A stretch of DNA of 64,000 nt, from assembly GCF_010906925.1 (NCBI RefSeq), contig NZ_VTVE01000003.1:372001-436000 (forward strand), read 5' to 3'. Shown piece after piece: positions 36,440-45,625 of the stretch. The notes under the pieces are model-generated. The model was not told the DNA's origin and did no database searches. It saw only the letters and a program-made list of their open reading frames with translations. The position numbers and the translations under genes are program-made. This stretch comes from Pseudobutyrivibrio xylanivorans (lineage in GTDB: Bacteria > Bacillota > Clostridia > Lachnospirales > Lachnospiraceae). The stretch's first letter is position 1. Each line of letters starts with the position of its first letter.

Positions 36440-36652
36440 ATGATGCCATTAGTTGTAGCACCAGCTGGTGAAGAACAATTGATTAAGAGAATCGGTGGTA
36501 GCGAAGTGGTTAAGCGCCATTTACAGGAGCTTGGATTTGTTCCGGGCAGCTATGTCACTGTGGTAAGTGAGATTGGAGGCAATCTCATTGTCAATGTAAA
36601 GGAATCTAGAGTGGCTGTAGATAAGCAGCTTGCTCAGAAGATAATGGTTTAA
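36440..36652 (+). CDS. feoA: FeoA-type SH3-like protein
   Basis: This 70-residue cytosolic protein has the FeoA core domain pattern (LIKRIGGSEVVKRHLQELGFVPGSYVTVV, abbreviated from residues 13-41). FeoA assists the ferrous iron transporter FeoB. Two adjacent ATG codons are possible starts; the ribosome site GAGGTTAG fits either. It is the first gene of the feo operon, 15 bases from a second FeoA. Confidence 0.9.
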   Translation: MMPLVVAPAGEEQLIKRIGGSEVVKRHLQELGFVPGSYVTVVSEIGGNLIVNVKESRVAVDKQLAQKIMV

Positions 36653-36667
36653 AAAGGAGAGAAAATT

Positions 36668-36886
36668 ATGACACTGAAGGATGTTAAGACCGGTGACACC
36701 GCAAAAGTTGTAAAAGTTTGCGGCGAAGGCGCGGTAAAGCGCAGAATTATGGACATGGGAATCACAAAGGGCGTAGAAATTTTTGTTCGCAAGGTCGCAC
36801 CACTTGGAGATCCTGTTGAGGTAACAGTTAGAGGTTACGAGCTCTCAGTACGTAAGGCTGACGCTGAGATGATTGAAGTAGAGTAG
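36668..36886 (+). CDS. feoA: FeoA-type SH3-like protein (second copy)
   Basis: This 72-residue protein is a second FeoA domain: MTLKDVKTGDTAKVVKV opens it, GEGAVKRRIMDMGITKG follows, and it closes with RGYELSVRKADAEMIEV. Tandem FeoA genes ahead of feoB are common in Clostridia. AAGGAGAG precedes the ATG. The copies differ clearly, so they may have separate jobs in gating or assembly. Confidence 0.93.
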   Translation: MTLKDVKTGDTAKVVKVCGEGAVKRRIMDMGITKGVEIFVRKVAPLGDPVEVTVRGYELSVRKADAEMIEVE

Positions 36887-36898
36887 GAGGAAAGAAAA

Positions 36899-39274
36899 GT
36901 GGGAATAAGAATTGCGTTAGCAGGTAATCCAAACTGCGGTAAAACAACATTATTTAATGCCCTTACTGGATCAAACCAGTTTGTGGGTAACTGGCCAGGT
37001 GTTACTGTAGAGTACAAAGAGGGAAAATATAAGGGAGATAAGGAAGTTAAAATCGTTGACCTTCCAGGTATTTATTCTCTTTCTCCATACACTTTAGAGG
37101 AAGTTGTATCTAGAAATTATCTTATCGATGAGAAGCCTGAGGCAATCATCAATGTTATTGATGGTACAAACCTTGAGCGAAATCTCTATCTTACAACTCA
37201 GATTGTTGAGCTTGGTATTCCAGTAGTTATCGCTATCAACATGATGGATGTGGTTGAGAAAAATGGCGATAAAATTAATACAAAGAAGCTTTCAGAGGAG
37301 ATTGGTGTTCCTGTAATCGAGATTTCTGCTCTTAAGAACAGAGGTCTTAAGGAAATCGTTGATGCAGCAGTTAAGGTAGCTAAGGAAGCTAAGCCACAGT
37401 CTCCAAAACATAGATTTAATGGTTCTGTTGAGCATGCATTTGCTCATATTGAGGAGCTTTGCTTACATGGCATCGAGGACGAGAATGTTCAGAGATGGTA
37501 TTCAATTAAGTTATTTGAGAGAGACGAAAAGATTCAGGAGAAGCTTGGTCTTTCTTCAGATGTAATTGACCATATCGAAAAGGATATTGCTTCTTGCGAG
37601 AAGGAGCTTGATGATGATGCAGAGTCAATCATAACAGGTGAGAGATACAATTACATCGGCACAATTATCAATGACTGCGTTAAGAAGGCTGCAAAGGGTC
37701 TTACTATTTCAGACAAGATTGATAAGGTAGTTACAAACAGATGGCTTGCACTTCCAATATTTGCAGTAGTAATGTGGCTTGTATACTACATCTCAGTTAC
37801 AACAGTTGGTACATGGGCTACTGACTGGGCAAATGATGGTGTGTTTGGCGATGGATGGCATTTATTTGCTATCGGCTCTAGCGATTACGCTGATGCAGCT
37901 GATGAGTTTACAGCAAATCAGCTTATTGTAGATGGATATGATTTATATGTAGAGGAAAATGGCTCAGAGCCTACTGGTGATTTTGAGTATCCAGTAGAGG
38001 ATGAGGAGACAGCAGCTGTTGATTACGAGACAGCTAGCCTTGATGATTATGCAGCAGCAAAGGCATATGTTGAGTCAAATGAGGAGCCAGATCCAGCAAA
38101 TTATGGTGTATGGATTCCAGGTGTTCCTGTATTTGTAGAGGCTGGTCTTGATGCTATAGGATGTAATGATGTGGTTAAGGGACTTATCCTTGACGGTATT
38201 GTAGCTGGTGTTGGTGCAGTTCTTGGATTCGTTCCACAGATGCTTGTACTTTTCATCTTCCTTGCATTCCTTGAGGCATGCGGTTACATGGCCAGAGTTG
38301 CATTCATCATGGACCGTATTTTCAGAAAGTTTGGTCTTTCAGGTAAGTCATTCATTCCAATGCTTATCGGTACAGGTTGTGGTGTCCCTGGTATCATGGC
38401 ATCACGTACTATCGAAAACGATAGAGACCGTAAGATGACAATCATGACAACAACATTTATTCCATGTGGAGCTAAGCTTCCATTTATCGCAATGGTAGCT
38501 GGTGCTATCTTTGGTGGCGCTTCATGGGTTGCTCCATCAGCATACTTCCTTGGAATATTTGCAATTATCACTTCAGGAATCATGCTTAAGAAGACAAAGA
38601 TGTTTGCTGGCGACCCAGCACCATTTGTTATGGAGCTTCCAGCTTACCACTGGCCAACACTTGGCAATGTTCTCCGTAGCATGTGGGAGCGTGGCTGGTC
38701 ATTTATCAAAAAAGCTGGTACAATCATCTTACTTTCAACAATCGTAGTTTGGTTCTGTACATTCTTCGGTGTTGTTGATGGCGCATTCACAATGCTTGAG
38801 GAAGATCAGATTGATCACTCAATTCTTGCAGGACTTGGCAGATGCCTTGCATGGATTTTCATTCCACTTGGCTTTGGCGATTGGGAGGCAACAGTTGCTT
38901 CAATCACAGGTCTTGTTGCTAAGGAGAATATCGTAGGTACACTTGCTATTATCTACGGTGCAGCAGGCGATGTTTATGAGACAATGCGTGCAGCATTTAC
39001 AGATGCTTCAGGTTTTGCATTCCTTGCATTCAACCTTCTTTGCGCTCCTTGCTTCGCAGCTATGGGTGCAATCAAGCGTGAGATGAACAATACTAAGTGG
39101 TTCTGGAGAGCTATCGGATATCAGTGTGGTTTCGCATGGGTAATTGGACTTATCGTATATCAGGTAGGTAAGGTATTCACAGGCGAGGGATTCACTGTGG
39201 GCACAATCTTTGGAATCGCAGCTATCTGTGTACTCCTTTATGGATTGTTCCGCAAAGATAAGTACAATAAATAA
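36899..39274 (+). CDS. feoB: Ferrous iron transporter B
   Basis: FeoB imports Fe2+ across the cytoplasmic membrane. The start is GTG 36899 with TAGGAGG upstream. The 791-residue protein has an N-terminal G domain (GNPNCGKTT at residues 9-17, NWPGVTVEYKEG for switch I, DLPGIYSLSPYT for G3, NMMD for G4), a helical guanine-dissociation-like region, and a membrane domain with the Gate motif segments (RVAFIMDRIFRKFGLSGKS, GTGCGVPGIMASRT, PCGAKLPF). An acidic insert of about 100 residues (roughly 320-400) lies between the first and second membrane segments, with many Asp and Glu residues, presumably outside the cell. Confidence 0.97.
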   Translation: MGIRIALAGNPNCGKTTLFNALTGSNQFVGNWPGVTVEYKEGKYKGDKEVKIVDLPGIYSLSPYTLEEVVSRNYLIDEKPEAIINVIDGTNLERNLYLTTQIVELGIPVVIAINMMDVVEKNGDKINTKKLSEEIGVPVIEISALKNRGLKEIVDAAVKVAKEAKPQSPKHRFNGSVEHAFAHIEELCLHGIEDENVQRWYSIKLFERDEKIQEKLGLSSDVIDHIEKDIASCEKELDDDAESIITGERYNYIGTIINDCVKKAAKGLTISDKIDKVVTNRWLALPIFAVVMWLVYYISVTTVGTWATDWANDGVFGDGWHLFAIGSSDYADAADEFTANQLIVDGYDLYVEENGSEPTGDFEYPVEDEETAAVDYETASLDDYAAAKAYVESNEEPDPANYGVWIPGVPVFVEAGLDAIGCNDVVKGLILDGIVAGVGAVLGFVPQMLVLFIFLAFLEACGYMARVAFIMDRIFRKFGLSGKSFIPMLIGTGCGVPGIMASRTIENDRDRKMTIMTTTFIPCGAKLPFIAMVAGAIFGGASWVAPSAYFLGIFAIITSGIMLKKTKMFAGDPAPFVMELPAYHWPTLGNVLRSMWERGWSFIKKAGTIILLSTIVVWFCTFFGVVDGAFTMLEEDQIDHSILAGLGRCLAWIFIPLGFGDWEATVASITGLVAKENIVGTLAIIYGAAGDVYETMRAAFTDASGFAFLAFNLLCAPCFAAMGAIKREMNNTKWFWRAIGYQCGFAWVIGLIVYQVGKVFTGEGFTVGTIFGIAAICVLLYGLFRKDKYNK

Positions 39275-39384
39275 TAAAATGATTACACTGATTACGATGA
39301 CAAGCATTTATGTTCTCTGCTAGACTACATGTCTTGCTTGAGAATAAAATAGCTTGTTATCTACCAGTGATTATTAGCAGTACA

Positions 39385-39401
39385 CGTCAGCTTGGCTGAC
39401 G
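39385..39401 (+). other. Hairpin before the FeoB-associated gene
   Basis: CGTCAGC-TTG-GCTGACG is a perfect 7-base stem with a 3-base loop just ahead of the GAGGT ribosome site. There is no T-run, so it may protect mRNA or adjust the level of the small gene relative to feoB. Confidence 0.5.
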
Positions 39402-39417
39402 ATTTGAGGTAATTAAT

Positions 39418-39561
39418 ATGGGTACAGTTATAGTAGTATTAATTTTAGCGTTGGTCGTTGGCGCGATTGTGCGTTCAATGGTTAAGGCTCACAAGCGTGG
39501 TGAACACCCAGCTTGCGGTGGTGACTGTGGTCATTGTGGCGGAAGTTGTGGGTGCCACTAA
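39418..39561 (+). CDS. FeoB-associated Cys-rich membrane protein
   Basis: This 47-residue protein has one membrane segment (VIVVLILALVVGAIV, residues 4-18), a basic stretch (KAHKRGEH), and a cysteine-rich tail, CGGDCGHCGGSCGCH. This is the small FeoB-associated family found after feoB in many Firmicutes. The cysteines could bind iron or another metal at the transporter exit (inference). GAGGT at 39405-39409 precedes the ATG. It is the last gene of the feo operon before the terminator at 39634. Confidence 0.88.
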   Translation: MGTVIVVLILALVVGAIVRSMVKAHKRGEHPACGGDCGHCGGSCGCH

Positions 39562-39633
39562 ATTTAATATTAAAAATATAGTTCTTTTACCGATATAATA
39601 TTTGTAGGATTATAACTTAGTAAAAGGATTTAC

Positions 39634-39671
39634 GGGTATCAATGGATTGAAGTCTGTTGATACCCTTTTTT
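39634..39671 (+). terminator. Terminator of the feo operon
   Basis: GGGTATCAA (39634-39642) pairs with TTGATACCC (39657-39665), followed by TTTTTT. Confidence 0.88.
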
Positions 39672-39763
39672 ATTGGGATATAGCTCTGCTTGAGATGGTA
39701 AGCAACAATTGAAGACTCCTATATTTTTATTTAAGAAAATATTAATGAAAGGGCGTGGGATTA

Positions 39764-40390
39764 ATGGATAAAGTGCTTTTAGGTGCAAGTATTAAAATGG
39801 AAAATTTCAATTTTGAAGTACCAAATGATAGCAAAAAAGATAGAGCTAGATTGGGAGAAGAAATAGCTTCTAAAATTAGAGAACAAGTCCGCGAGTCTAG
39901 CAATGATAAATCTCAGAATGACGAAAAAATGATGAGGAAAATCATGGCAAAACTTAAGAGTGGAAAGAAGCTTACCACCAAAGAGGAAAACTATCTAAAG
40001 CAGCATAACCCTGAGTTGTATTTGCAGTATCTTCGCATCAGACGCATGGCAGAAGCTTTGGAGAGCAGACTTAAAAATGCTGACTCAAAAGAAGAGGTAA
40101 ATGACATTATTATGGAATCCTTGTCTGCAATTTCGGACAAGGACCCATACAAGGAATACATTATAGCTGCCCTTGATGAGGTGGCTAAGGAATTCAAAAA
40201 TTCTGATGGATATGAGGCCCTGCCTGCCACATCGGAGGAGGCATCAGAGAAAGCGGGCTCTTCTGGTAAATCTGAGGGCAAGAATGACTCTTCAGATGAT
40301 AAGAATTCCGAGGATGATTTTGATCCAATGAGCTGGTCTCCCCTCCAGGAAATAGTGGATTCTATGCCTACAATCGACTTCCCAGCATAG
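39764..40390 (+). CDS. Orphan charged helical protein
   Basis: I do not recognise this 208-residue protein. The start is taken as ATG 39764, since the upstream GTG at 39755 lies too close to its AAAGGG. It is cytosolic by appearance, with no membrane segment. Residues 20-150 are strongly charged and helical (runs of Lys, Glu, Arg; YLKQHNPELYLQYLRIRR). Residues 150-185 are a Ser/Glu/Asp-rich disordered stretch (GSSGKSEGKNDSSDDKNSED), and it closes with a short conserved-looking tail. It is separated by 150 bases from the following orphan. Confidence 0.6.
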   Translation: MDKVLLGASIKMENFNFEVPNDSKKDRARLGEEIASKIREQVRESSNDKSQNDEKMMRKIMAKLKSGKKLTTKEENYLKQHNPELYLQYLRIRRMAEALESRLKNADSKEEVNDIIMESLSAISDKDPYKEYIIAALDEVAKEFKNSDGYEALPATSEEASEKAGSSGKSEGKNDSSDDKNSEDDFDPMSWSPLQEIVDSMPTIDFPA

Positions 40391-40543
40391 GAGAATGTAA
40401 AAGATAAACATTTGGCAGTTGCTACTACAATTTGGCGGCTGCCATTACTATTTGGGACAAGGTTTTGCATTGATGGTGATTATAATTTATCATAGTAAAT
40501 AATTAAGATTGTCAGAGATAGTTAGGAGAAAAGGGGATTGAGC

Positions 40544-41398
40544 ATGTCGAAAATAAAAGACAAAGAGCTGGATGAATTGTTGGCTGAATTGGATAAGGTA
40601 GGTGCTGATAAAGCTGAAGAGGAAGATACTAGACGATATATTAAAACTCTTAGAATATGGGAGCTGGCGGTATTGCTTGTTCTAGCGGTTTCGATTTTTA
40701 CTTTAATAAAACCTGAATTTGTGATACCTAAGGGAGATATTATTCTGCCTGTTTTGGTGGCAGTTGTAATTATAGGATATATTTTCTTTTTGCAAAAAAG
40801 AAGAAAATATATTAGCACCATTTTACTTCAGGATTGCAATGTTGAAAAAATGCTTGGGGTTCAGAGAATATCTATTCTCAAATTCCGTAACAAAAGGGAA
40901 AGAGCTAGAAATTTCTACACCATGATTAAAACTCTAATCATGGGTGGCTATACTGATTTAGCTCAAAAATATATAGATAAAATGGCTGAGTATGCCGAGC
41001 CTCATTTGTCACGTATATACGGAGCGATTCTCAAGATGGAAGTATATTTAAAGCTTGAGGATTTTCGCGCCATGGGACGTGAGATGGCAGAGATGAAAAG
41101 GATAAATAAGGAGGAGAGAATTACTCCAGATATACTTCAAATATATCGCAGTGGCGCGGTAATCTATGAGCTTGCAAGCAAGTGGGATATGGAGGAGTAT
41201 GAGGCTCTTTTAAAGATGCTTGAGAAGGTTGCAACTGCAGCAGAGGTGACAAATTTAGCAAGAGTGCGTGCTTCTTACTATGCATATAGAGTAGCCCAAA
41301 AGATGGGGGACAAGGAAAAGGAACAGACCTACAAAAATTATGTGGTTGAAAATGGTGGTACCACATTCTATAAAAAGGAGCTGGCATCTGCTAATTAA
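40544..41398 (+). CDS. Orphan protein with two membrane segments and a helical-repeat domain
   Basis: The start is ATG 40544, seven bases after AAGGGG; an in-frame TTG six bases upstream is less likely. The 284-residue protein has a charged N-terminus, two close membrane segments (about 37-56 and 62-82) and a C-terminal domain of about 195 residues with paired helices that resembles a TPR-type repeat (AQKYIDKMAEYAEPHLSRIY, EALLKMLEKVATAAEV). The family is unknown. A TATAAT lies at 40481-40486 but has no good -35. Confidence 0.6.
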   Translation: MSKIKDKELDELLAELDKVGADKAEEEDTRRYIKTLRIWELAVLLVLAVSIFTLIKPEFVIPKGDIILPVLVAVVIIGYIFFLQKRRKYISTILLQDCNVEKMLGVQRISILKFRNKRERARNFYTMIKTLIMGGYTDLAQKYIDKMAEYAEPHLSRIYGAILKMEVYLKLEDFRAMGREMAEMKRINKEERITPDILQIYRSGAVIYELASKWDMEEYEALLKMLEKVATAAEVTNLARVRASYYAYRVAQKMGDKEKEQTYKNYVVENGGTTFYKKELASAN

Positions 41399-41464
41399 TA
41401 CTGTGGGACAACAATTAGAATCATGGGTATTAACAGCTTGGGCGTTTTTTGGTATCATGGGAAT

Positions 41465-42550
41465 ATGAGCGACAATATTAAGTTTTCCGTGATAATGCCT
41501 ACGTACGGAGTGGGCGATTATATTGGTGATGCCTTAGGATGCTTGATGATGCAGACTTATGACAACTTTGAAGTTATTATTGTCGATGACTGCTCTCCAG
41601 ACAAATCTGGAGATGTGGCTAGGAGCTTCCTGGAGCGTGATGATAGATTTTACTACTATCGACATGACCACAATATGGGTGTTTCTGCAGCCCGCAACAC
41701 AGGTATTGAAAAGGCCACAGGCGACTACATTTTGTTCTTGGATCCAGATGATTTATATGAACGAAATTTGCTTAGAGTTTGTGCAGCCATGCTTCAGAGG
41801 AATCCTGTAGATTTGTTGGTGTACAGCTTTACTGAGGACTACCGCAATTCTGAGGGTCGAGTTGAGTACATGAAGGGGATTTCCCTTGAAAATATGGACT
41901 ATGATGATGACACAGTCACCACCAACGACCCAGCACTTATTCACAAGATGGTTATGCAGATGGAAGAGATTACCATGCTTGGATATCCATGGAACAAGTG
42001 CTACAAGACCAGCGTGGTTAAGGAAAATAATGTCAGATTTCAGGACATTAAGCATGTAGAGGATATTCTTTTTAACTGTGATTTCCTTGATTATGTTAAT
42101 AGTCTTACAGTCATAAATGATGTACTTTATCATTATAGAAATCAGGGCCAGCCACGTCTTACTGGTGGTGCTATTGATGACTATTTTGAATTACAAAAGA
42201 TTAGGGTAAAGAGAATTTACGACCAGCAGCAAAAATGGAAGAGCTGCGATTTTGAGGTCCTTGGAATTCTTTCTAAGGAATATTTCAGAAGCTTTCAATC
42301 AGCTATGGTTCGCCAGCTAGAGGCAGGAGCAAAATGCGATGACATTCTAGCCTGGTGCAAGAAGCAGCAGGGCACAGAGGCATACAAGGAGCTTCGCAAA
42401 TATTTACCTAATGATTCTAAAATCATTAAGTTTTTATATAAGCCACTTGCTGAGGGCATGTTTGGCACAGCTCTTACAAGAGCCAGACTTATGGGATATA
42501 CCAAGCATCATTTCCCAGGACTCTTTAATAGAGCTAAGCAAATTAGATAA
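41465..42550 (+). CDS. Family 2 glycosyltransferase
   Basis: The 361-residue product from ATG 41465 starts directly before the GT2 fold; an upstream ATG at 41423 adds 14 residues and has no ribosome site. The domain opens with FSVIMPTYGVGDYI, has VIIVDDCSPD, NMGVSAARNTGIEKATG and the DxD motif FLDPDD. It probably adds a sugar to an unknown glycan at the membrane. The C-terminal third is basic and amphipathic. It begins the second glycosyltransferase cluster and is followed by a terminator. Confidence 0.9.
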   Translation: MSDNIKFSVIMPTYGVGDYIGDALGCLMMQTYDNFEVIIVDDCSPDKSGDVARSFLERDDRFYYYRHDHNMGVSAARNTGIEKATGDYILFLDPDDLYERNLLRVCAAMLQRNPVDLLVYSFTEDYRNSEGRVEYMKGISLENMDYDDDTVTTNDPALIHKMVMQMEEITMLGYPWNKCYKTSVVKENNVRFQDIKHVEDILFNCDFLDYVNSLTVINDVLYHYRNQGQPRLTGGAIDDYFELQKIRVKRIYDQQQKWKSCDFEVLGILSKEYFRSFQSAMVRQLEAGAKCDDILAWCKKQQGTEAYKELRKYLPNDSKIIKFLYKPLAEGMFGTALTRARLMGYTKHHFPGLFNRAKQIR

Positions 42551-42560
42551 GATAGTTACG

Positions 42561-42587
42561 GCCACCCCAAGCGGGTGGCTTTGTTTA
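42561..42587 (+). terminator. Terminator after the GT2 gene
   Basis: GCCACCC (42561-42567) pairs with GGGTGGC (42573-42579) around CAAGC, followed by TTTGTTT. Confidence 0.75.
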
Positions 42588-42665
42588 CTAAAGTAGGGTC
42601 GAAATTTGATTTATGGTTTGGTTAGCTGTATAATCAACATAGGTTTTTTAAAGAGGAGGTTAAGG

Positions 42666-42803
42666 ATGACAGATCAGGGGTTTTTAATTTTCTTTTTTGC
42701 ACTTATTCTTTTGGTTGTTATAGTTGCTGTGATTGCAGTTGTTTCAGCGGTGTCTGGAGCGGCAGCGGCGATTACAGATGAAGAGGACGAAGAGGATTCG
42801 TAA
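42666..42803 (+). CDS. Small single-pass membrane protein
   Basis: The 45-residue protein starts at ATG 42666 after AGAGGAGGTTAAGG. It has one long hydrophobic segment (about residues 6-36, LIFFFALILLVVIVAVIAVV then Ala-rich) and an acidic tail, DEEDEEDS. It has its own terminator immediately after. The role is unknown; small proteins of this build often modulate a larger membrane partner. Confidence 0.65.
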   Translation: MTDQGFLIFFFALILLVVIVAVIAVVSAVSGAAAAITDEEDEEDS

Positions 42804-42819
42804 GTAGAGGTTGTATTTG

Positions 42820-42848
42820 TAGGGCACCTGTTAGGTGCCCTATAGTTT
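42820..42848 (+). terminator. Terminator after the small membrane protein gene
   Basis: TAGGGCACCT pairs with AGGTGCCCTA around GTT, followed by TAGTTTTA. The T-run is short. Confidence 0.7.
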
Positions 42849-42863
42849 TAATAGGAGTTAATA

Positions 42864-43712
42864 TTGGATATAAAATTATTAATTGCGTTACACAAGCCTT
42901 ATCAGGTACCGGAGGAGGGGATTTACATTCCACTTCAGATGGGAGCTGAAGGGAAAAAAGGAATCAGAGTAAAGGATTGTCCAGGAGCACATTTGCCAAA
43001 GGCACACAAGGAGACAGGGGCAATTTTACGAGATGATGACGGGGACAATATTTCCAAGAAGAATCCATATTATTGTGAGCTGACAGGTCTTTATTATGGA
43101 TGGAAAAATGTGGAAGCAGATGCAATTGGACTGGTTCACTATCGCAGATATTTTTCTATGAAATCCCGCAACTATATTAAGAGTCACGGAGCTTTTCAGT
43201 CAGTGCTTACAGAGGATGAGGCTACTGCTCTTTTGACTAGGGCGGATATCGTGGTTCCTAAGAAACGTCGCTATTATATTGAGAGTTTGTACTCTCATTA
43301 TGCACATACTTTAGATGGCAGTCATCTTGATTTGGCAAAGAAAATTGTGGGGGAAAAATACCCAGAGTATATGTCAGCATTAGCTAGAGTTTATGAGCGC
43401 TCATGGGGATATATGTTTAACATGGCTATTTTCCCTAAGGAATATTTGGATGAGTATTGCACTTGGCTTTTTGATATTTTAGGCGAGCTTGAAAAAGAAA
43501 TCGATGTGGATGGACTTGATGCATTTTCTGCTAGATTATTTGGTCGAGTTAGCGAGATTCTTTTCAATGTTTGGATTCTAAAAAAACAGGGGGAGGGTCT
43601 TTCTGTTGTAGAATGCAACGTGATAGATATGGAGCCTATTAATTGGCCAAAGAAGATAATGGGATTTTTACAGGCTAAATTCTTTGGCAAAAAATATTCT
43701 AAGAGCATGTAG
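42864..43712 (+). CDS. DUF4422 glycosyltransferase-like protein
   Basis: The start is a TTG at 42864 preceded by TAGGAG. The 282-residue protein has the DUF4422 hallmark sequence: KLLIALHKPYQVPEEGIY, ISKKNPYYCELTGLYYGWKN, GLVHYRRYFS, and the late SWGYMFNMAIFPKEYLDEYC. Members occur in capsule and wall polysaccharide clusters and include galactopyranose-type transferases. The acceptor here is unknown. It precedes a GT2 gene by 59 bases. Confidence 0.9.
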   Translation: MDIKLLIALHKPYQVPEEGIYIPLQMGAEGKKGIRVKDCPGAHLPKAHKETGAILRDDDGDNISKKNPYYCELTGLYYGWKNVEADAIGLVHYRRYFSMKSRNYIKSHGAFQSVLTEDEATALLTRADIVVPKKRRYYIESLYSHYAHTLDGSHLDLAKKIVGEKYPEYMSALARVYERSWGYMFNMAIFPKEYLDEYCTWLFDILGELEKEIDVDGLDAFSARLFGRVSEILFNVWILKKQGEGLSVVECNVIDMEPINWPKKIMGFLQAKFFGKKYSKSM

Positions 43713-43771
43713 CACACTGATTGGCTATGAGCAATTGCCTGTTAGTAAGCTATTATTAGGTGAGAAATATT

Positions 43772-44659
43772 ATGAAAATTTCTGTGGTTACTCCTTTTTA
43801 TGAGGGGGATAGATACATGCAGGACTATGTGAGCTGCATGGAGAAAAATAGAGAGATGCTGGCACAGGCTGGCCATGAGCTGGAAGTGATTCTTGTAAAT
43901 GATAGTCCATGGAAGACTCTTAAGGCGCCTGCTAATGGAGGTCAGTATTTTAGGGTTTTAACTAATAGTGAGAATAGGGGGATTCACTACAGTAGAGTCA
44001 GTGGACTTACTGAGGCTACTGGCGAGTATGTGATGTTTTTGGACCAGGATGATTTGCTAGCTGAGGACGGTTTGCTGAGACTGATGGAGGTGGCCCTTAA
44101 GAATCCTGCTGATATAATTATCGGAAATGCGAATTTAGGTCAGGCGGATGGCAGCAATTTAGTTTGGTATCGCACCGCTGACCATGTGAAGCTTATTTGG
44201 AATTTGCAGACATATCTCAATGTGGGGATTCAGATTATTTCCCCTGGTCAGTGTCTTATAAAAAGGGATGCAGTTCCTCAGTTTTGGAAGGAGCATTTTG
44301 TCAGGGTAAATGGGGCGGATGATTATTACTTATGGCTACTTATGATGGCTGCTGGCAAGACTCATAGTTTCTGTGGAGGCAGTCCAGTTTATAATCACAG
44401 ATTTACTGGGGATAATATTTCAGCAGATACTACCGCCACTGACGATTCAGTGTATGATTTTTTGGAGCTGCTTTCAGAGTGTGATTATTTCAAGCAGGAG
44501 GATATTTTTAGACTCCATGAGATGATTACTTACAAGGCTCAGTTTAGAAAAAGCAACTTGTTTGGCAAGCTCACATGCACCATTGCTAACTTAGATATTT
44601 TTATTGCCAATTTGAAATTTAAAAAGGTAACAAAAACGGGGTACGGTTTTAACCGATAA
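43772..44659 (+). CDS. Family 2 glycosyltransferase
   Basis: The ATG at 43772 is seven bases after TAGGTGAG; a GTG at 43760 overlaps that site. The 295-residue product starts at KISVVTPFYEGDRYMQDYV, contains VILVNDSPW, NRGIHYSRVSGLTEATG and the DxD motif FLDQDD, then WWxxx-type acceptor region features are not clear. It is part of the second glycosyltransferase cluster, with 15 bases to the next gene. Confidence 0.9.
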   Translation: MKISVVTPFYEGDRYMQDYVSCMEKNREMLAQAGHELEVILVNDSPWKTLKAPANGGQYFRVLTNSENRGIHYSRVSGLTEATGEYVMFLDQDDLLAEDGLLRLMEVALKNPADIIIGNANLGQADGSNLVWYRTADHVKLIWNLQTYLNVGIQIISPGQCLIKRDAVPQFWKEHFVRVNGADDYYLWLLMMAAGKTHSFCGGSPVYNHRFTGDNISADTTATDDSVYDFLELLSECDYFKQEDIFRLHEMITYKAQFRKSNLFGKLTCTIANLDIFIANLKFKKVTKTGYGFNR

Positions 44660-44674
44660 TTTTGGAGAATGTTT

Positions 44675-45613
44675 ATGAAAAATATTGTTGTCTTATTGGC
44701 TACATATAATGGTAGTCAGTACTTGAGAGAGCAGTTGGATAGTATCTTTGCGCAGAGTTTTCAGGACTTTAGACTGGTGGTTCACGATGATGAATCAACT
44801 GATGATACCGCTGCAATTATTAACGAGTACTATGAGAAATATCCAGATAGGATAGAGATTATATATGGTAATCGCCTAGGTAGCGCAAAGGCCAATTTCA
44901 TTTATCTATTAAATAAAAGTGAAGCTGACTATTATTTCTTGTGCGACCAGGACGACGTATGGCTTCCTGACAAAATGCAAAAGATGATGGATGCCATGAT
45001 GGAGACTGTCTCTGGGAATGATACTGTTCCCGCCGCAGTTTTCACTGATATGTATGTGGTGGATGATAAATTATCTACCATGTCAGATTCGTTTATACGA
45101 TATATAGGTCGCTCTCCAAAAAATATCGCATATACGCAGATTCTAATTGATAACCCAGCAGCAGGCACAGCTATGTGTATTAATAGGAGCCTTAGGGATA
45201 TTGCTATTTCCAAGAAATCTATTAACTGGGAGTATGTGCCAATGCATGATGCATGGCTTTTGGAGCTGGCTGCTATTTTTGGAGAGATTAAATATATTGA
45301 TGAACCACTTGTTTATTACAGGCAGACCGGATACAATACCATGGGTGCTGAAACTGAGACAACTATGGACAAAATCCGTCGCAACATGGAAGACACTAAG
45401 GGGCTCATTGAAAAAAAGAAGGCATTTATTAATGAGGCCAGGTCTTTTGCCAGAGAGGTACTTAAGCTTGAAAATATTCCAGAGGATAAGCTTAAGGTCC
45501 TTAGCGATTTTGTAAACATCAGTACAAGACCTAAGCTATTTAGAATTAAATTTTACAGAGAAAAGAATTTTACCAGAGCTCATCACAACATATGGATGAG
45601 ACTTTGGGTATAG
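44675..45613 (+). CDS. Family 2 glycosyltransferase, rhamnosyltransferase-like
   Basis: ATG 44675 has TTGGAG seven bases upstream and is preferred over ATG 44669. The 312-residue protein reads IVVLLATYNGSQYLREQLDS, then VHDDESTDDTA and the DxD motif FLCDQDDVWLPDK, the pattern seen in rhamnosyltransferases of streptococcal-type wall polysaccharides. A PMHDAWLLELAAIFG segment follows. It is 12 bases from the downstream HAD gene. Confidence 0.9.
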   Translation: MKNIVVLLATYNGSQYLREQLDSIFAQSFQDFRLVVHDDESTDDTAAIINEYYEKYPDRIEIIYGNRLGSAKANFIYLLNKSEADYYFLCDQDDVWLPDKMQKMMDAMMETVSGNDTVPAAVFTDMYVVDDKLSTMSDSFIRYIGRSPKNIAYTQILIDNPAAGTAMCINRSLRDIAISKKSINWEYVPMHDAWLLELAAIFGEIKYIDEPLVYYRQTGYNTMGAETETTMDKIRRNMEDTKGLIEKKKAFINEARSFAREVLKLENIPEDKLKVLSDFVNISTRPKLFRIKFYREKNFTRAHHNIWMRLWV

Positions 45614-45625
45614 GAGTTTTATTAC

